Assembly (NCBI RefSeq): GCF_017641085.1
Contig: NZ_JAEPPI010000003.1
Span: forward strand, 634,894-698,893
DNA length: 64,000 bases
From: Gracilimonas sp.
Lineage (GTDB): Bacteria; Bacteroidota; Rhodothermia; Balneolales; Balneolaceae
Direction of reading: 5' to 3'
A program made the position numbers and the translations under genes. Positions 36,160-44,630 of this stretch are shown in pieces. The notes beneath the pieces were generated by a model. The model was not told the origin of the DNA. It searched no databases and saw nothing but the letters and a program-made list of their open reading frames with translations. Within the stretch, counting starts at the first letter, position 1; each line of letters opens with the position of its first letter.

Positions 36160-36786
36160 TCAGTCGGCTGATTCCTGCTTATTCTTGAGCTTATCAATCT
36201 GCTTTTGATAATGCTCTGCCTTGTCCTGATCCTTATCGATAAGCCGTTCGTACATTTTAATAGCCTCTGATTTCCGGCCTTGCTTTGAATGAATTTTGGC
36301 CAGGGTTTCGGTAACCACATCATCAATTTCTTCGGATTCCTTACTCAGGTCGGAATCATCAAAATCCTCATCATCGGTAGGAATTTGAATACGTTTAGAT
36401 TCCACCGCTTCCAGCATCCCGATGAGCCTGTCCAAGTCCAAAATCGGTGAAGTACGTGAACCCTGTTGTAATTTAAGCTTAGAAGAAGTGTAAGAAGTAG
36501 TAGGGATAGCAGCTTCGAATTTTTCGGGGTGGACCAGGAAATAATGTAAGTGTTCCATTAACGGACTGCCGGGAGCATACGTTTTTGCTTTGAGTGCCTC
36601 TTTAATAGCATCTTGTTTGTTGTCCTGCAGATGATAAAACCATGATAGCAGAAAATGCCCAACCGCATCGGGACCTCTTTTCTTCAGGTGCTTCCTGAGT
36701 TTCCGGGTAATCTCCTCCGGATTCTCCTCAAACTTCTCCACATAAGAAGACAATGACTTTGGTATGTTGAATGGCAGTTGTTGCAT
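36160..36786 (-). CDS. Tetratricopeptide-like protein downstream of lptE
   Basis: About 208 residues from the start at 36786 (MQQLPFNIPKSLSSYVEKFEENP); the longer frame to 36849 runs into the lptE stop and looks spurious. Alpha-helical with a C-terminal TPR unit (VTETLAKIHSKQGRKSEAIKMYERLIDKDQDKAEHYQKQIDKLKN), an acidic linker (DDEDFDDSDLSKESEE), and no signal peptide, so cytoplasmic. Third gene of a sigma-54 regulator/lptE/TPR operon. In Bacteroidota a small TPR gene often follows this pair; no function is assigned. Confidence 0.75.
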   Translation of the reverse strand: MQQLPFNIPKSLSSYVEKFEENPEEITRKLRKHLKKRGPDAVGHFLLSWFYHLQDNKQDAIKEALKAKTYAPGSPLMEHLHYFLVHPEKFEAAIPTTSYTSSKLKLQQGSRTSPILDLDRLIGMLEAVESKRIQIPTDDEDFDDSDLSKESEEIDDVVTETLAKIHSKQGRKSEAIKMYERLIDKDQDKAEHYQKQIDKLKNKQESAD

Positions 36787-36842
36787 GGGCTGTATTAAGA
36801 CTGAACAATAATAAAGTGAAGTAGGGTTACAATCAAAGCTAA

Positions 36843-37358
36843 TTACCAATTACTCACGGCATCATTAAACATGTTATTTGCTGCTTGTTCGAGAGCACTG
36901 TTTGCGGCTTCGTTTTCCCCGTTGATGGGGTCATCAGTAGGATCGTATGTAAACTTCCCGGAAAAGGTGTTGGTCCATTCCGGTTCTTCATTGGAGGCAT
37001 ATTTAAAGGTTGCCTGAACGGTAATTGTAACTTCGTTTTGGTCAGACTGTTCATCACCTCCAATACTGAAAGGGCGGTTAGTGTAGCCGGTTATTACCCC
37101 GTCCAGCACGGCATCGGCATCACTTTCATTATTTGCAAGCTGCAGTTTGCTTTGATTTACGAACCTGTTTATCAGCGCTTCATTCAGTCGATTACTCAAA
37201 TCCCCAAGTCCGCTGTTTGATTGATCCGGAAAGAAAGGAATAAAAATGGTGTCTACACCTGGTGGAATAGAGGCCCCGGTAAAGCTATATCGCAGGCAGC
37301 TGCTAAAGGTCAGGCAGAAGGTGACCGTCAATAAAAGTAGTATTCTATTCAAGGCCAT
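36843..37358 (-). CDS. lptE: LptE family LPS-assembly lipoprotein
   Basis: About 171 residues from ATG 37358 (MALNRILLLLTVTFCLTFSSC), whose lipobox Cys is followed by LRYSFTGASIPPGVDTIFIPFFPDQSN. That YSFTGASIPPG opening is the signature of the Bacteroidota LptE family, the outer-membrane lipoprotein plugging the LptD translocon. DGVITGYTNRPF, TITVQATFKY and WTNTFSGKFTYDP continue the match. The longer frame from 37391 reads into the regulator gene. It overlaps the 3' end of the sigma-54 regulator by 14 bases, so they are co-translated. Confidence 0.88.
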   Translation of the reverse strand: MALNRILLLLTVTFCLTFSSCLRYSFTGASIPPGVDTIFIPFFPDQSNSGLGDLSNRLNEALINRFVNQSKLQLANNESDADAVLDGVITGYTNRPFSIGGDEQSDQNEVTITVQATFKYASNEEPEWTNTFSGKFTYDPTDDPINGENEAANSALEQAANNMFNDAVSNW

Positions 37359-38637
37359 ACTGATCCAGTTTGCGGTATAAGGTTCGTTCACTTACACCTA
37401 GCGTTTCGGATGCTTTTCTGCGATTTCCATCAAATCGTTTCAGGGCCTGCTGAATGAGAAATTTCTCTGCTTCCTCTATAGAAGGGATTTCATTGTTCTG
37501 GAGGAAATCAACGAGCTCCGTTTCTTCCTCTTCATCTAGTTCAGGCTGTTCGGGCATAGATTGCATTCCCAATGTGGCGTGGTCACCAAGATCAACATTT
37601 ACACCGGATACTTCCGCTTTATCCATCTCATCGCGAACGGAAGCGGGTAAAGCCTTCAGGCCTTTGTTTGAAAAGGTGGAGTAAAGGAAGTTGGCAAACA
37701 TCTTTTTAACGTCAGCAATATCGTTTCTCAACTCAACCAACGCCCGGTAAACCAGTTCGCGGTCTTTATGGTCAAAGTCACCGCCGGGACCTTTGCTTTC
37801 TGCCTGATAAGCATCGTCGGCTACCATGGGCAGGTTATCGGTTCTACCTTGCCTTTGCCGGCCTTTAAGATATTTTTGAAGCTTATCTGTATCTATAAAC
37901 TGGGACTTTTCGAGTACAACCAGCTGTTCGGCTACATTCCTAAGCTCCCTGATGTTTCCCGGCCATCGATAGGAAATAAGCAGCTCCCGGGCGTCATCAG
38001 AAAAACCTTTAAACACGGAATCGTAACGGGCCGAATACTCCTCTACAAACTTCCGGAAGATAGGGATGATATCCTCTTGCCGGTCGCGCAGAGGGGGGAG
38101 TTTAATCTGAACGGTATCGAGGCGGTAGTACAGGTCTTCCCGAAAAGAACCGTCCTGCACCATCTGCCACAGATTTTGGTTGGTTGCAGCAATAACACGC
38201 ACGTCGGTAGTTTGCACTTTACTGGACCCTACCCGGAAAAACTCGCCGTTTTCAAGTACACGAAGTAGTTTTACCTGTACATTCTTTGGAGTATCGCCAA
38301 TTTCATCCAGAAAGATGGTGCCGCCGTTAGCCTTCTCAAAGTATCCTTCGCGGGAAGTTTCGGCACCGGTAAAAGCTCCTTTTTCATGTCCGAATAGTTC
38401 ACTTTCAATAATTCCTTCCGGGATGGCCCCGCAGTTTACTATAACCAGGTTGTTGCGGCTGCGGTCGCTCATGGCATGGATGGCCCGGGCGGTAACATCT
38501 TTACCGACCCCGCTTTCGCCCTGTAAAGTTACGGTGATATCAGTTTTGGCGACCTGCATAATCTTGTCTATAACCTGCCGCATGGCTTCTGATTTACCAA
38601 GCAAACCAAACTGTTCTTGAAAAACTTCTCGATCCAT
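37345..38637 (-). CDS. Sigma-54-dependent transcriptional regulator, Fis family
   Basis: 430 residues. No receiver domain: the AAA+ domain starts almost at once (about 10-245), with GESGVGKD (Walker A), ELFGHEKGAFTGAE (the GAFTGA sigma-54 contact loop) and GGTIFLDEIGDTP (Walker B). The C-terminal helix-turn-helix RRKASETLGVSERTLYRKLDQYGLE is Fis-type. A variable middle (about 250-390) is acidic. It activates transcription with RpoN; lacking an N-terminal sensor it is probably constitutively active or controlled by abundance. Encoded first in the operon with lptE. Confidence 0.92.
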   Translation of the reverse strand: MDREVFQEQFGLLGKSEAMRQVIDKIMQVAKTDITVTLQGESGVGKDVTARAIHAMSDRSRNNLVIVNCGAIPEGIIESELFGHEKGAFTGAETSREGYFEKANGGTIFLDEIGDTPKNVQVKLLRVLENGEFFRVGSSKVQTTDVRVIAATNQNLWQMVQDGSFREDLYYRLDTVQIKLPPLRDRQEDIIPIFRKFVEEYSARYDSVFKGFSDDARELLISYRWPGNIRELRNVAEQLVVLEKSQFIDTDKLQKYLKGRQRQGRTDNLPMVADDAYQAESKGPGGDFDHKDRELVYRALVELRNDIADVKKMFANFLYSTFSNKGLKALPASVRDEMDKAEVSGVNVDLGDHATLGMQSMPEQPELDEEEETELVDFLQNNEIPSIEEAEKFLIQQALKRFDGNRRKASETLGVSERTLYRKLDQYGLE

Positions 38638-38787
38638 AAAGAAAATAGAATTAAAGTATCAGCTCAGTGTCAGGCAATCTGCATAGATAGTACTGATACC
38701 TTTAGAATTACATACTGTCAGAATGACGTAAGTTAACGATTCCTGCCTTAGTAAGTAAATGAAATGTGAAGGGAAATTAGCGCTCTA

Positions 38788-39270
38788 CTATTTCTTAATA
38801 AGCTCCACGGCATGTTCCACAGGAAGCGACCTTGTTTCCTTAAAGCTGGATAAAACAAGGTTTGAGCGGGTTTTGCTGACACCTTCCCAAGCCTGTATTC
38901 TGGAAAGCAGGCTCTCAAAAGAACCGGTATTCTTTGTTCTTACTTTCAGGAAGTGTGAACCGTCTCCGGTAATAGAATGGCACTCCAAAATTTCTCTTTC
39001 TTCAGCAGCTCTCTCTACAAAGGATTGATAGTTTTCCGAACCGTCAACCTGCACAAAGATGAAGGCTGTAATATCGAAGTGAAATTTCTTGCTGTTAAGG
39101 ATGGCTTTATATCCTTCTATAAGTCCGCGTTCTTCCAGTTTTTTCATTCGTTCGGAAACCGAAGGAACCGACAAGTTTACCAATTCAGCAATGGTGTTTC
39201 GCTGTGCCCGGCCATGCTCCTGAAGATGGTTTAAAATAGCCAGATCGGTATCGTCTAATAAATGACTCAT
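38788..39270 (-). CDS. Lrp/AsnC family transcriptional regulator
   Basis: 160 residues. N-terminal helix-turn-helix (LDDTDLAILNHLQEHGRAQRNTIAELVNLSVPSVSERMKKLEERGLIEGYKAIL) matches the Lrp/AsnC winged helix; the rest is the RAM ligand-binding domain (FIFVQVDGSENYQSFVERAAEEREILECHSITGDGSHFLKVRTKN). Such proteins form octamers and sense amino acids. The target genes are unknown; divergent from serS with a 190-base gap. Confidence 0.92.
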   Translation of the reverse strand: MSHLLDDTDLAILNHLQEHGRAQRNTIAELVNLSVPSVSERMKKLEERGLIEGYKAILNSKKFHFDITAFIFVQVDGSENYQSFVERAAEEREILECHSITGDGSHFLKVRTKNTGSFESLLSRIQAWEGVSKTRSNLVLSSFKETRSLPVEHAVELIKK

Positions 39271-39460
39271 ATTTTATCTTAAACTCCCTAAAAATTCTTT
39301 GATTGTTGGATGATAACCTTAATTATTTAGGTAATCAATTAGAAAAGCGCTTCCAGCGGAACTGTTTACCCGGAATTATTAAGCTCAAAAAAGGTGTAAC
39401 AAAAAGTCGAATACCTCTTATCTTTGATGCTTAAATCAAAAAAATATACCGTACCTAAAC

Positions 39461-40729
39461 ATGCTCGACATCAACTTCATCAAAGAAAACCGCGAATTGG
39501 TAGAAAAGGCGATTATCAATAAGGGGGAAAAGGATACTTCTGTAGTAGAAAAAGTTCTGGCCGTGGATGAAGACTGGAGGTCTAAAGTACATGAGGGGGA
39601 TCTGCTTCGAAGCGAAAGCAACACCAAGGCCAAGGAAATTGGAAAGCTGATGGGGCAGGGAAAGAAGGAAGAAGCCCAGGAGATTATCAAGAAAACCTCT
39701 CAGATGAAGGAGCGGATCAAGGAAATTGAAGAAGAGGTTAAAGAGCTTCGTGAAAAAAGGGATGACATGCTGCTCCGCATCCCGAATGTTCCTCACCCGA
39801 GCGTTCCCGTTGGTGCCACGGAAGATGATAACGAGACGTTCAAAACCTGGGGCGAGCCCAACGAGAATGATTGGCGAAAACCGCATTGGGAGTTGACTGA
39901 ACGGCACGGCTGGGTTGATTTTGAGCGAGGTGTGAAAGTAACGGGTGCCGGTTTCCCTTTTTATGTAGGTGGGGTTGCTCAACTACAAAGAGCATTGATA
40001 AATTATTTCATCAATGAAGCAGGAAAGGCAGGATATACCGAGCTTCAGGCTCCTTATTTTGTGAATGAAGACTCAGCGAGAGGAACAGGACAGATTCCCG
40101 ATAAGGAAGACATGATGTATGTGATTCCCCGGGATGAGTTTTTTACGATTCCAACGGCTGAAGTGCCGGTTACAAACTTCCATCGTGATGAGATTATTGA
40201 ACTAAAAGAGCTGCCGCTGAAATATGTCTGCCATACTCCCTGTTGGAGACGGGAAGCCGGTTCATACGGAAAAGACGTTCGTGGATTGAACAGGCTGCAT
40301 CAGTTTGATAAAGTGGAACTGGTGAAAATTGTAAAACCGGAAGATTCTTATGATGAACTGGAAAGCCTGCGGGAACATGCCGAAAAACTGCTCGAAGCAC
40401 TGGAACTTCCATACCGCACTTTGTTAATGTGCACCGGCGATATGGGTTTCACTCAGAGTAAAAAATATGATATTGAGGTATGGAGTCCGGGCCAACAGCG
40501 CTGGCTGGAAGTGAGTTCATGCTCTAATTTTGAAAGTTTCCAGGCACGCCGGATGCAACTCCGCTACCGAAAAGATGAAAATGAAATTGAGACGCTGCAC
40601 ACGCTGAACGGATCGGGTCTGGCATTACCGCGTGTTGTTTCAGCAATTTTGGAGGCTTACCAGGAAGAGAATGGGAAGGTCAGAGTGCCTGAGGTGCTGA
40701 AGCCATTTATCGGAAGGGATTATTTGTAG
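39461..40729 (+). CDS. serS: Seryl-tRNA synthetase
   Basis: 422 residues, normal length. Charges tRNA-Ser. MLDINFIKENRELVEKAIINKG opens the N-terminal coiled-coil arm that grips the tRNA variable loop (about 30-100, KTSQMKERIKEIEEEVKELREKRDDML). Class II motifs: CHTPCWRREAGSYGKDVRGLNRLHQFDKVELVK (motif 2), FTQSKKYDIEVWSPGQQRWLEVSSCSNFESFQARRMQLRYR and TLNGSGLALPRVVSAILEAYQEENG (motif 3). Confidence 0.97.
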   Translation: MLDINFIKENRELVEKAIINKGEKDTSVVEKVLAVDEDWRSKVHEGDLLRSESNTKAKEIGKLMGQGKKEEAQEIIKKTSQMKERIKEIEEEVKELREKRDDMLLRIPNVPHPSVPVGATEDDNETFKTWGEPNENDWRKPHWELTERHGWVDFERGVKVTGAGFPFYVGGVAQLQRALINYFINEAGKAGYTELQAPYFVNEDSARGTGQIPDKEDMMYVIPRDEFFTIPTAEVPVTNFHRDEIIELKELPLKYVCHTPCWRREAGSYGKDVRGLNRLHQFDKVELVKIVKPEDSYDELESLREHAEKLLEALELPYRTLLMCTGDMGFTQSKKYDIEVWSPGQQRWLEVSSCSNFESFQARRMQLRYRKDENEIETLHTLNGSGLALPRVVSAILEAYQEENGKVRVPEVLKPFIGRDYL

Positions 40730-40750
40730 AGTAGCAGGTATTTAGCTTCT

Positions 40751-40957
40751 TTAATTATTGTTTTTCTTAGTCAGCCAAACGATTCCCCAAACCAAACCTA
40801 CCAGGGCTAATGCAATCCCAAAGCCTCCGAGGAATGCATACAGTAAATAGGGCAGAATAATACTGATAATGATACCGGTGATGGCTTTAAGAGGAGAGGC
40901 GGCTACAGCTGAAGCTCCAAGCAATGATTTAAAAAGTCGGGCCAATCGTGCTAACAT
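40751..40957 (-). CDS. Small membrane protein
   Basis: 68 residues with two hydrophobic segments: about 25-45 (ITGIIISIILPYLLYAFLGGF) and 47-62 (IALALVGLVWGIVWL), and a lysine/asparagine tail KKNNN. No family was recognised; it could be a small inner-membrane or phage-shock-like protein. Located between serS (convergent) and the heptamer repeats. Confidence 0.55.
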   Translation of the reverse strand: MLARLARLFKSLLGASAVAASPLKAITGIIISIILPYLLYAFLGGFGIALALVGLVWGIVWLTKKNNN

Positions 40958-41019
40958 GGGATGAGTTTTGGTTCAAAGGTTTAGCAAGGTACGTCCGGGG
41001 TAGGGAAAAGATTCATTTT

Positions 41020-41052
41020 CAGTGAGCAGTGAGCAGTGAGCAGTGAGCAGTG
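41020..41052. repeat. Heptanucleotide tandem array, unit CAGTGAG
   Basis: Four exact consecutive CAGTGAG units (41020-41047) and a partial fifth (CAGTG), between the small membrane gene and dusB. There is no coding function in this gap. Confidence 0.95.
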
Positions 41053-41107
41053 CAGTTTTTTATACAAAAGAGATCAATTTTGGAGTTATTCCATTAAATC
41101 ACAAGTT

Positions 41108-41184
41108 ACTGTCAACTGTCAACTGTCAACTGTCAACTGTCAACTGTCAACTGTCAACTGTCAACTGTCAACTGTCAACTGTCA
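41108..41184. repeat. Heptanucleotide tandem array, unit ACTGTCA
   Basis: Eleven exact consecutive copies of ACTGTCA over 77 bases, with no mismatch. The last copy contains the dusB stop codon (minus-strand TGA at 41182-41184). Such 7-mer arrays expand and contract readily by slippage. Confidence 0.98.
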
Positions 41185-42171
41185 AGCTACCGCATGAATC
41201 TCGGTTTCGTCAAAGTTGAGAAGGAGTTCCAGTATAGGATCCATCTCATCGTGTTCCATAAGCTGCATCCGTAAATTCTTTCCGTTACGTACGCCTTTCA
41301 GGTACTGCCCGTAGTGTTTTTTCATGATGATGACCCCATATCGCTCACCGTGTTGTTGAACGGAAAGGCGTAATTGTTCTGCACAGAGCTCAACACGTTG
41401 ACGAACGGTTGGTTCCGGAAGTAGCTCCCCGGTTTCCAGGTAATGTCGGGTTTGTTCAAAAATCCATGGGTTGCCAATAGCTCCCCGGCCAATCATTACG
41501 CCGTCAACTCCTGTTTCCTCAAACATTTTTTTTGCGAGCTCGGGAGAAGTCACATCTCCATTCCCAATGATGGGAATTTCGAGTCCGGGTGTATTTTTAA
41601 GTTTCTTCAGCCAGTCCCACCGGGCATCCCCTTTGTATTTTTGGGAGCGAGTGCGGGCATGAACCGTAAGGGCTTTAACACCAAGTTTTTGAAGCATCAG
41701 GGCCACTTCCTGGATTTTGATGGTGTTGTCATCCCATCCCAGTCGGGTTTTAACAGTAACCGGCCGGTCTTGGACGGCATCAACCACGGTACCGGCCATT
41801 CGTTCCATCATGGCAAGATCTTTCAGGCAGCCGGCTCCGGCTCCTTTTTTCACAATCTTATAAACCGGGCATCCAAAATTGATATCGACCAGGTCAGGAT
41901 TTTGATCAACAGCCACTTTTGCTGCTCCTTCCATCGCTTCCTCACGTCCGCCAAAAATCTGAACACCAAACGGACGTTCCATTTCTTCGAAATCCATTTT
42001 CTGCATGGCAATATCAGAAGCCCGGATAATGGCTTCTGAACTGATGAATTCCGTGAAGACAATATCTGCTCCTTTACGTCGGCAGAGCTGTCGGAACGGG
42101 GAATCCGTGACATCTTCCATGGGGGCAAGAAACAGGGGTTGATTTGGCAGTTCAATAGGACCGATATTCAT
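41182..42171 (-). CDS. dusB: tRNA-dihydrouridine synthase
   Basis: 329 residues. FMN enzyme that reduces uridine to dihydrouridine in tRNA D-loops. Motifs: LAPMEDVTDSPFRQLCRRKGADIVFTEF, VDINFGCPVYKIVKKGAGAGCL (catalytic Cys), PVTVKTRLGWDD, ALTVHARTRSQKYKG, IIGNGDVTSPELAKKMFEETGVDGVMIGRGAIGNPWIF. The C-terminal helical RNA-binding part is present. Its TGA stop is the last repeat of the ACTGTCA array, so array length changes could not alter the protein but could alter its 3' UTR. Confidence 0.95.
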   Translation of the reverse strand: MNIGPIELPNQPLFLAPMEDVTDSPFRQLCRRKGADIVFTEFISSEAIIRASDIAMQKMDFEEMERPFGVQIFGGREEAMEGAAKVAVDQNPDLVDINFGCPVYKIVKKGAGAGCLKDLAMMERMAGTVVDAVQDRPVTVKTRLGWDDNTIKIQEVALMLQKLGVKALTVHARTRSQKYKGDARWDWLKKLKNTPGLEIPIIGNGDVTSPELAKKMFEETGVDGVMIGRGAIGNPWIFEQTRHYLETGELLPEPTVRQRVELCAEQLRLSVQQHGERYGVIIMKKHYGQYLKGVRNGKNLRMQLMEHDEMDPILELLLNFDETEIHAVA

Positions 42172-42424
42172 TACTATAAAATGGTTTTGGCTTAATTTTA
42201 AACCAAAGATACAGCTTTTCAGAAGGATTTATAAGCTTGCGCTCGGTATAAAAAGATTAGATAGTCTATTCAACGGTCATTTGTTCGAAAACTATAAAGC
42301 CCCGGTTTATCTTTCGCTATGAATTCATATAACTTACCTTTAGCCATTTCCCTCTTTTAGGCTTATATTTTCAGCCCACTTACTCACTCATAAAAAAACT
42401 AATTCTAATAAGGGAAAACTTAAT

Positions 42425-43501
42425 ATGTCACTTGGAATTAACAGTATCGAAGAACTTCTTGGAGACGAAGCTTCGGATCTTCTCAACCACAAATGCAAGA
42501 CTATTGGTAAGGATCAACTTGTAACACCAACAGCCAATTACGTTGATGATGTTTGGTACCATTCTGACCGAAATAACCGGGTGTTGCAAAACCTTCAAAG
42601 ACTTTTAAATAACGGACGCTTAGGCGGAACCGGATATGTATCCATTCTTCCGGTAGATCAGGGTATTGAACACTCAGCCGGTGCCTCATTCGCAAAAAAT
42701 CCCGATTACTTTGATCCGGATCATATCGTGAACCTGGCTATGGAAGCAGGATGTAATGCCGTTGCTTCTACTTTTGGAGCCTTAGCTTCTGTATCCCGAA
42801 AATATGCTCACAAAATTCCCTTTGTGGTTAAGATTAACCATAATGAGCTGTTGACTTATCCAAACAACTACGATCAGATTATGTTTGGAACCATCGATCA
42901 GGCTTATGATATGGGTGCCGCTGCTGTTGGTGCAACCATTTATTTCGGCTCCGAAGAATCAAACCGACAAATTCAGGAAGTAGCTCAGGCTTTTGCCTAC
43001 GCTCACGAACTCGGAATGGCTACTATTTTGTGGTGCTATACCCGAAACTCAGCCTTTAAAGTAGATGGTGTTGACTATCATTCTTCGGCAGATTTGACCG
43101 GACAGGCTAACCACATCGGTACTACGCTGGGAGCTGATATCATCAAGCAGAAGCAGCCGACTAACAACGGCGGATACAAAGCGCTGAACTCCGGCGATTC
43201 CAGCTATGGTAAACTGGACGAGCGTATCTATACCGAATTATCATCTGATCACCCTATTGACTTGACCCGCTACCAGGTAGCGAACTGCTTTATGGGACGT
43301 GCCGGATTGATTAACTCAGGCGGTGCTTCCGGTTCCAACGACTTTGCTGATGCGGTTAAAACAGCAATCATCAACAAGAGAGCCGGTGGTATGGGACTTA
43401 TTAGTGGACGTAAAGCATTCCAGCGTCCACTGAAAGAAGGGGTGAAACTATTGAATATGATTCAGGACGTTTACCTGAATGATGAAATCACCCTCGCCTG
43501 A
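42425..43501 (+). CDS. fbaB: Class I fructose-bisphosphate aldolase (FbaB/DhnA type)
   Basis: 358 residues. Cleaves or forms fructose 1,6-bisphosphate by a Schiff-base mechanism. Motifs: [124 protein letters not shown] and [45 protein letters not shown]. This is the bacterial/archaeal-type class I aldolase, unrelated in fold detail to FbaA. A terminator follows. Confidence 0.93.
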   Translation: MSLGINSIEELLGDEASDLLNHKCKTIGKDQLVTPTANYVDDVWYHSDRNNRVLQNLQRLLNNGRLGGTGYVSILPVDQGIEHSAGASFAKNPDYFDPDHIVNLAMEAGCNAVASTFGALASVSRKYAHKIPFVVKINHNELLTYPNNYDQIMFGTIDQAYDMGAAAVGATIYFGSEESNRQIQEVAQAFAYAHELGMATILWCYTRNSAFKVDGVDYHSSADLTGQANHIGTTLGADIIKQKQPTNNGGYKALNSGDSSYGKLDERIYTELSSDHPIDLTRYQVANCFMGRAGLINSGGASGSNDFADAVKTAIINKRAGGMGLISGRKAFQRPLKEGVKLLNMIQDVYLNDEITLA

Positions 43502-43518
43502 TCGTGCATAATAATTAC

Positions 43519-43551
43519 AGCCTTGCAGGGTTACCCTGTAAGGCTTTTTTT
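43519..43551 (+). terminator. Intrinsic terminator of fbaB
   Basis: AGCCTTGCAGGG (43519-43530) pairs with CCCTGTAAGGCT (43534-43545) around a TTA loop with one wobble pair; a T tract follows. Confidence 0.9.
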
Positions 43552-43583
43552 ATTCAAGCCCATCTTTACCTAAAATTTTTTAA

Positions 43584-44627
43584 TTGAGTTCTGAATCCGT
43601 AAATATCAGCCAGCCGCAATCCCTGATTTCCAGGAAGTACCTGATTATTTCCATATTATTGAGTCTTGCTACCATGGCGGGGGTTATTTATTGGACGTAC
43701 ACCCCCGGGGTTTTAGAGTTTCTATCCAAAAGCAGGCTGCCGGGACTGATTATCGCCCTCGTTGTTTCTTTGTTAAGGGTTTGGTTTTCAGCGGCTAAAA
43801 TCCGGTTTCTTTCTGAAAAGAAATTAGATTGGTATGCTTCGGTTCGGGTTGTATTAGCCTGGGATTTTACCTCCGCTGTGACACCCTCAACCATTGGCGG
43901 GGCTCCTATGGCAACCTATGCCATGACCAAAGAAGGACTTAAGCTCGGAGATTCAGGTGCTATTATTCTCTATGGTGTATTGCTCGATCAAATCTGGTTT
44001 GCCCTCGCCATTCCGATTCTGCTGATTTCCGGCATTTTCTATGAAGTAGTTCCCCCTGAAATTGGTTTGGTAGGGGATGTTTCAATGGGATTACTTTATG
44101 TGGGATTGTTAAGTTATGCTGGCTTGCTTGCCTATGGCGTTTTGGTAAATCCCACTGCCATTAAAAGGGTCGTGAAGTATGTGTTCAAGCTGCCTGTGCT
44201 CCGGAGGATGGGAGATAAGGTGGAAGAAGAAGCGGAAAATCTTGAAGAGTATGCTCAGCAGTTGGGGCAGAAACCATTAAGTTTTTTGTTGAAGGCTTTC
44301 TTCCTTTCAACGATGTCGTGGTTGGCCAGAATTGCGTTGCCTACAATCGTGGTATTGAGCCTGCTGCCGGCGCCTGAAGTACTTTCGGTGCTGAGGAGCC
44401 TGGCAATGAACCTGGCATTTTTGGTAGTCCCTACTCCTGGTGGAAGTGGAGGAGTTGAAGGACTCTTCGTGCTGTTCCAGGGACCTTTGATTTCGAGAGA
44501 AGGGTTTATCGGGCTTGCTGTATTCCTGTGGAGGATCATCAGCTATTACATTAGTATTGGGTTGGGGATGATGGCTACAACCTGGTATGTGAATCAAAAA
44601 GTTGTTGAAATTAAAGCGCAGGATTAA
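43584..44627 (+). CDS. Flippase-like membrane protein (LPG synthase TM / UPF0104 type)
   Basis: 347 residues, TTG start. The TAA codon 43581-43583 precedes TTG 43584 directly, and the next in-frame ATG would delete the first membrane helix (YLIISILLSLATMAGVIYWTY), so TTG is well supported. About eight hydrophobic helices; VSLLRVWFSAAKIRFL, TPSTIGGAPMATYAM and VVPTPGGSGGVEGLFV match the aglycosyl-phosphatidylglycerol-synthase transmembrane/flippase family (YbhN-like). Proposed to move lipid or lipid-linked substrates across the inner membrane. It stops 3 bp before radA. Confidence 0.85.
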   Translation: MSSESVNISQPQSLISRKYLIISILLSLATMAGVIYWTYTPGVLEFLSKSRLPGLIIALVVSLLRVWFSAAKIRFLSEKKLDWYASVRVVLAWDFTSAVTPSTIGGAPMATYAMTKEGLKLGDSGAIILYGVLLDQIWFALAIPILLISGIFYEVVPPEIGLVGDVSMGLLYVGLLSYAGLLAYGVLVNPTAIKRVVKYVFKLPVLRRMGDKVEEEAENLEEYAQQLGQKPLSFLLKAFFLSTMSWLARIALPTIVVLSLLPAPEVLSVLRSLAMNLAFLVVPTPGGSGGVEGLFVLFQGPLISREGFIGLAVFLWRIISYYISIGLGMMATTWYVNQKVVEIKAQD

Positions 44628-44630
44628 CCC

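Noticed and set aside
41020-41184. CRISPR array
   Set aside because: The repeats are 7-bp tandem units with no spacers, so they are simple tandem arrays.
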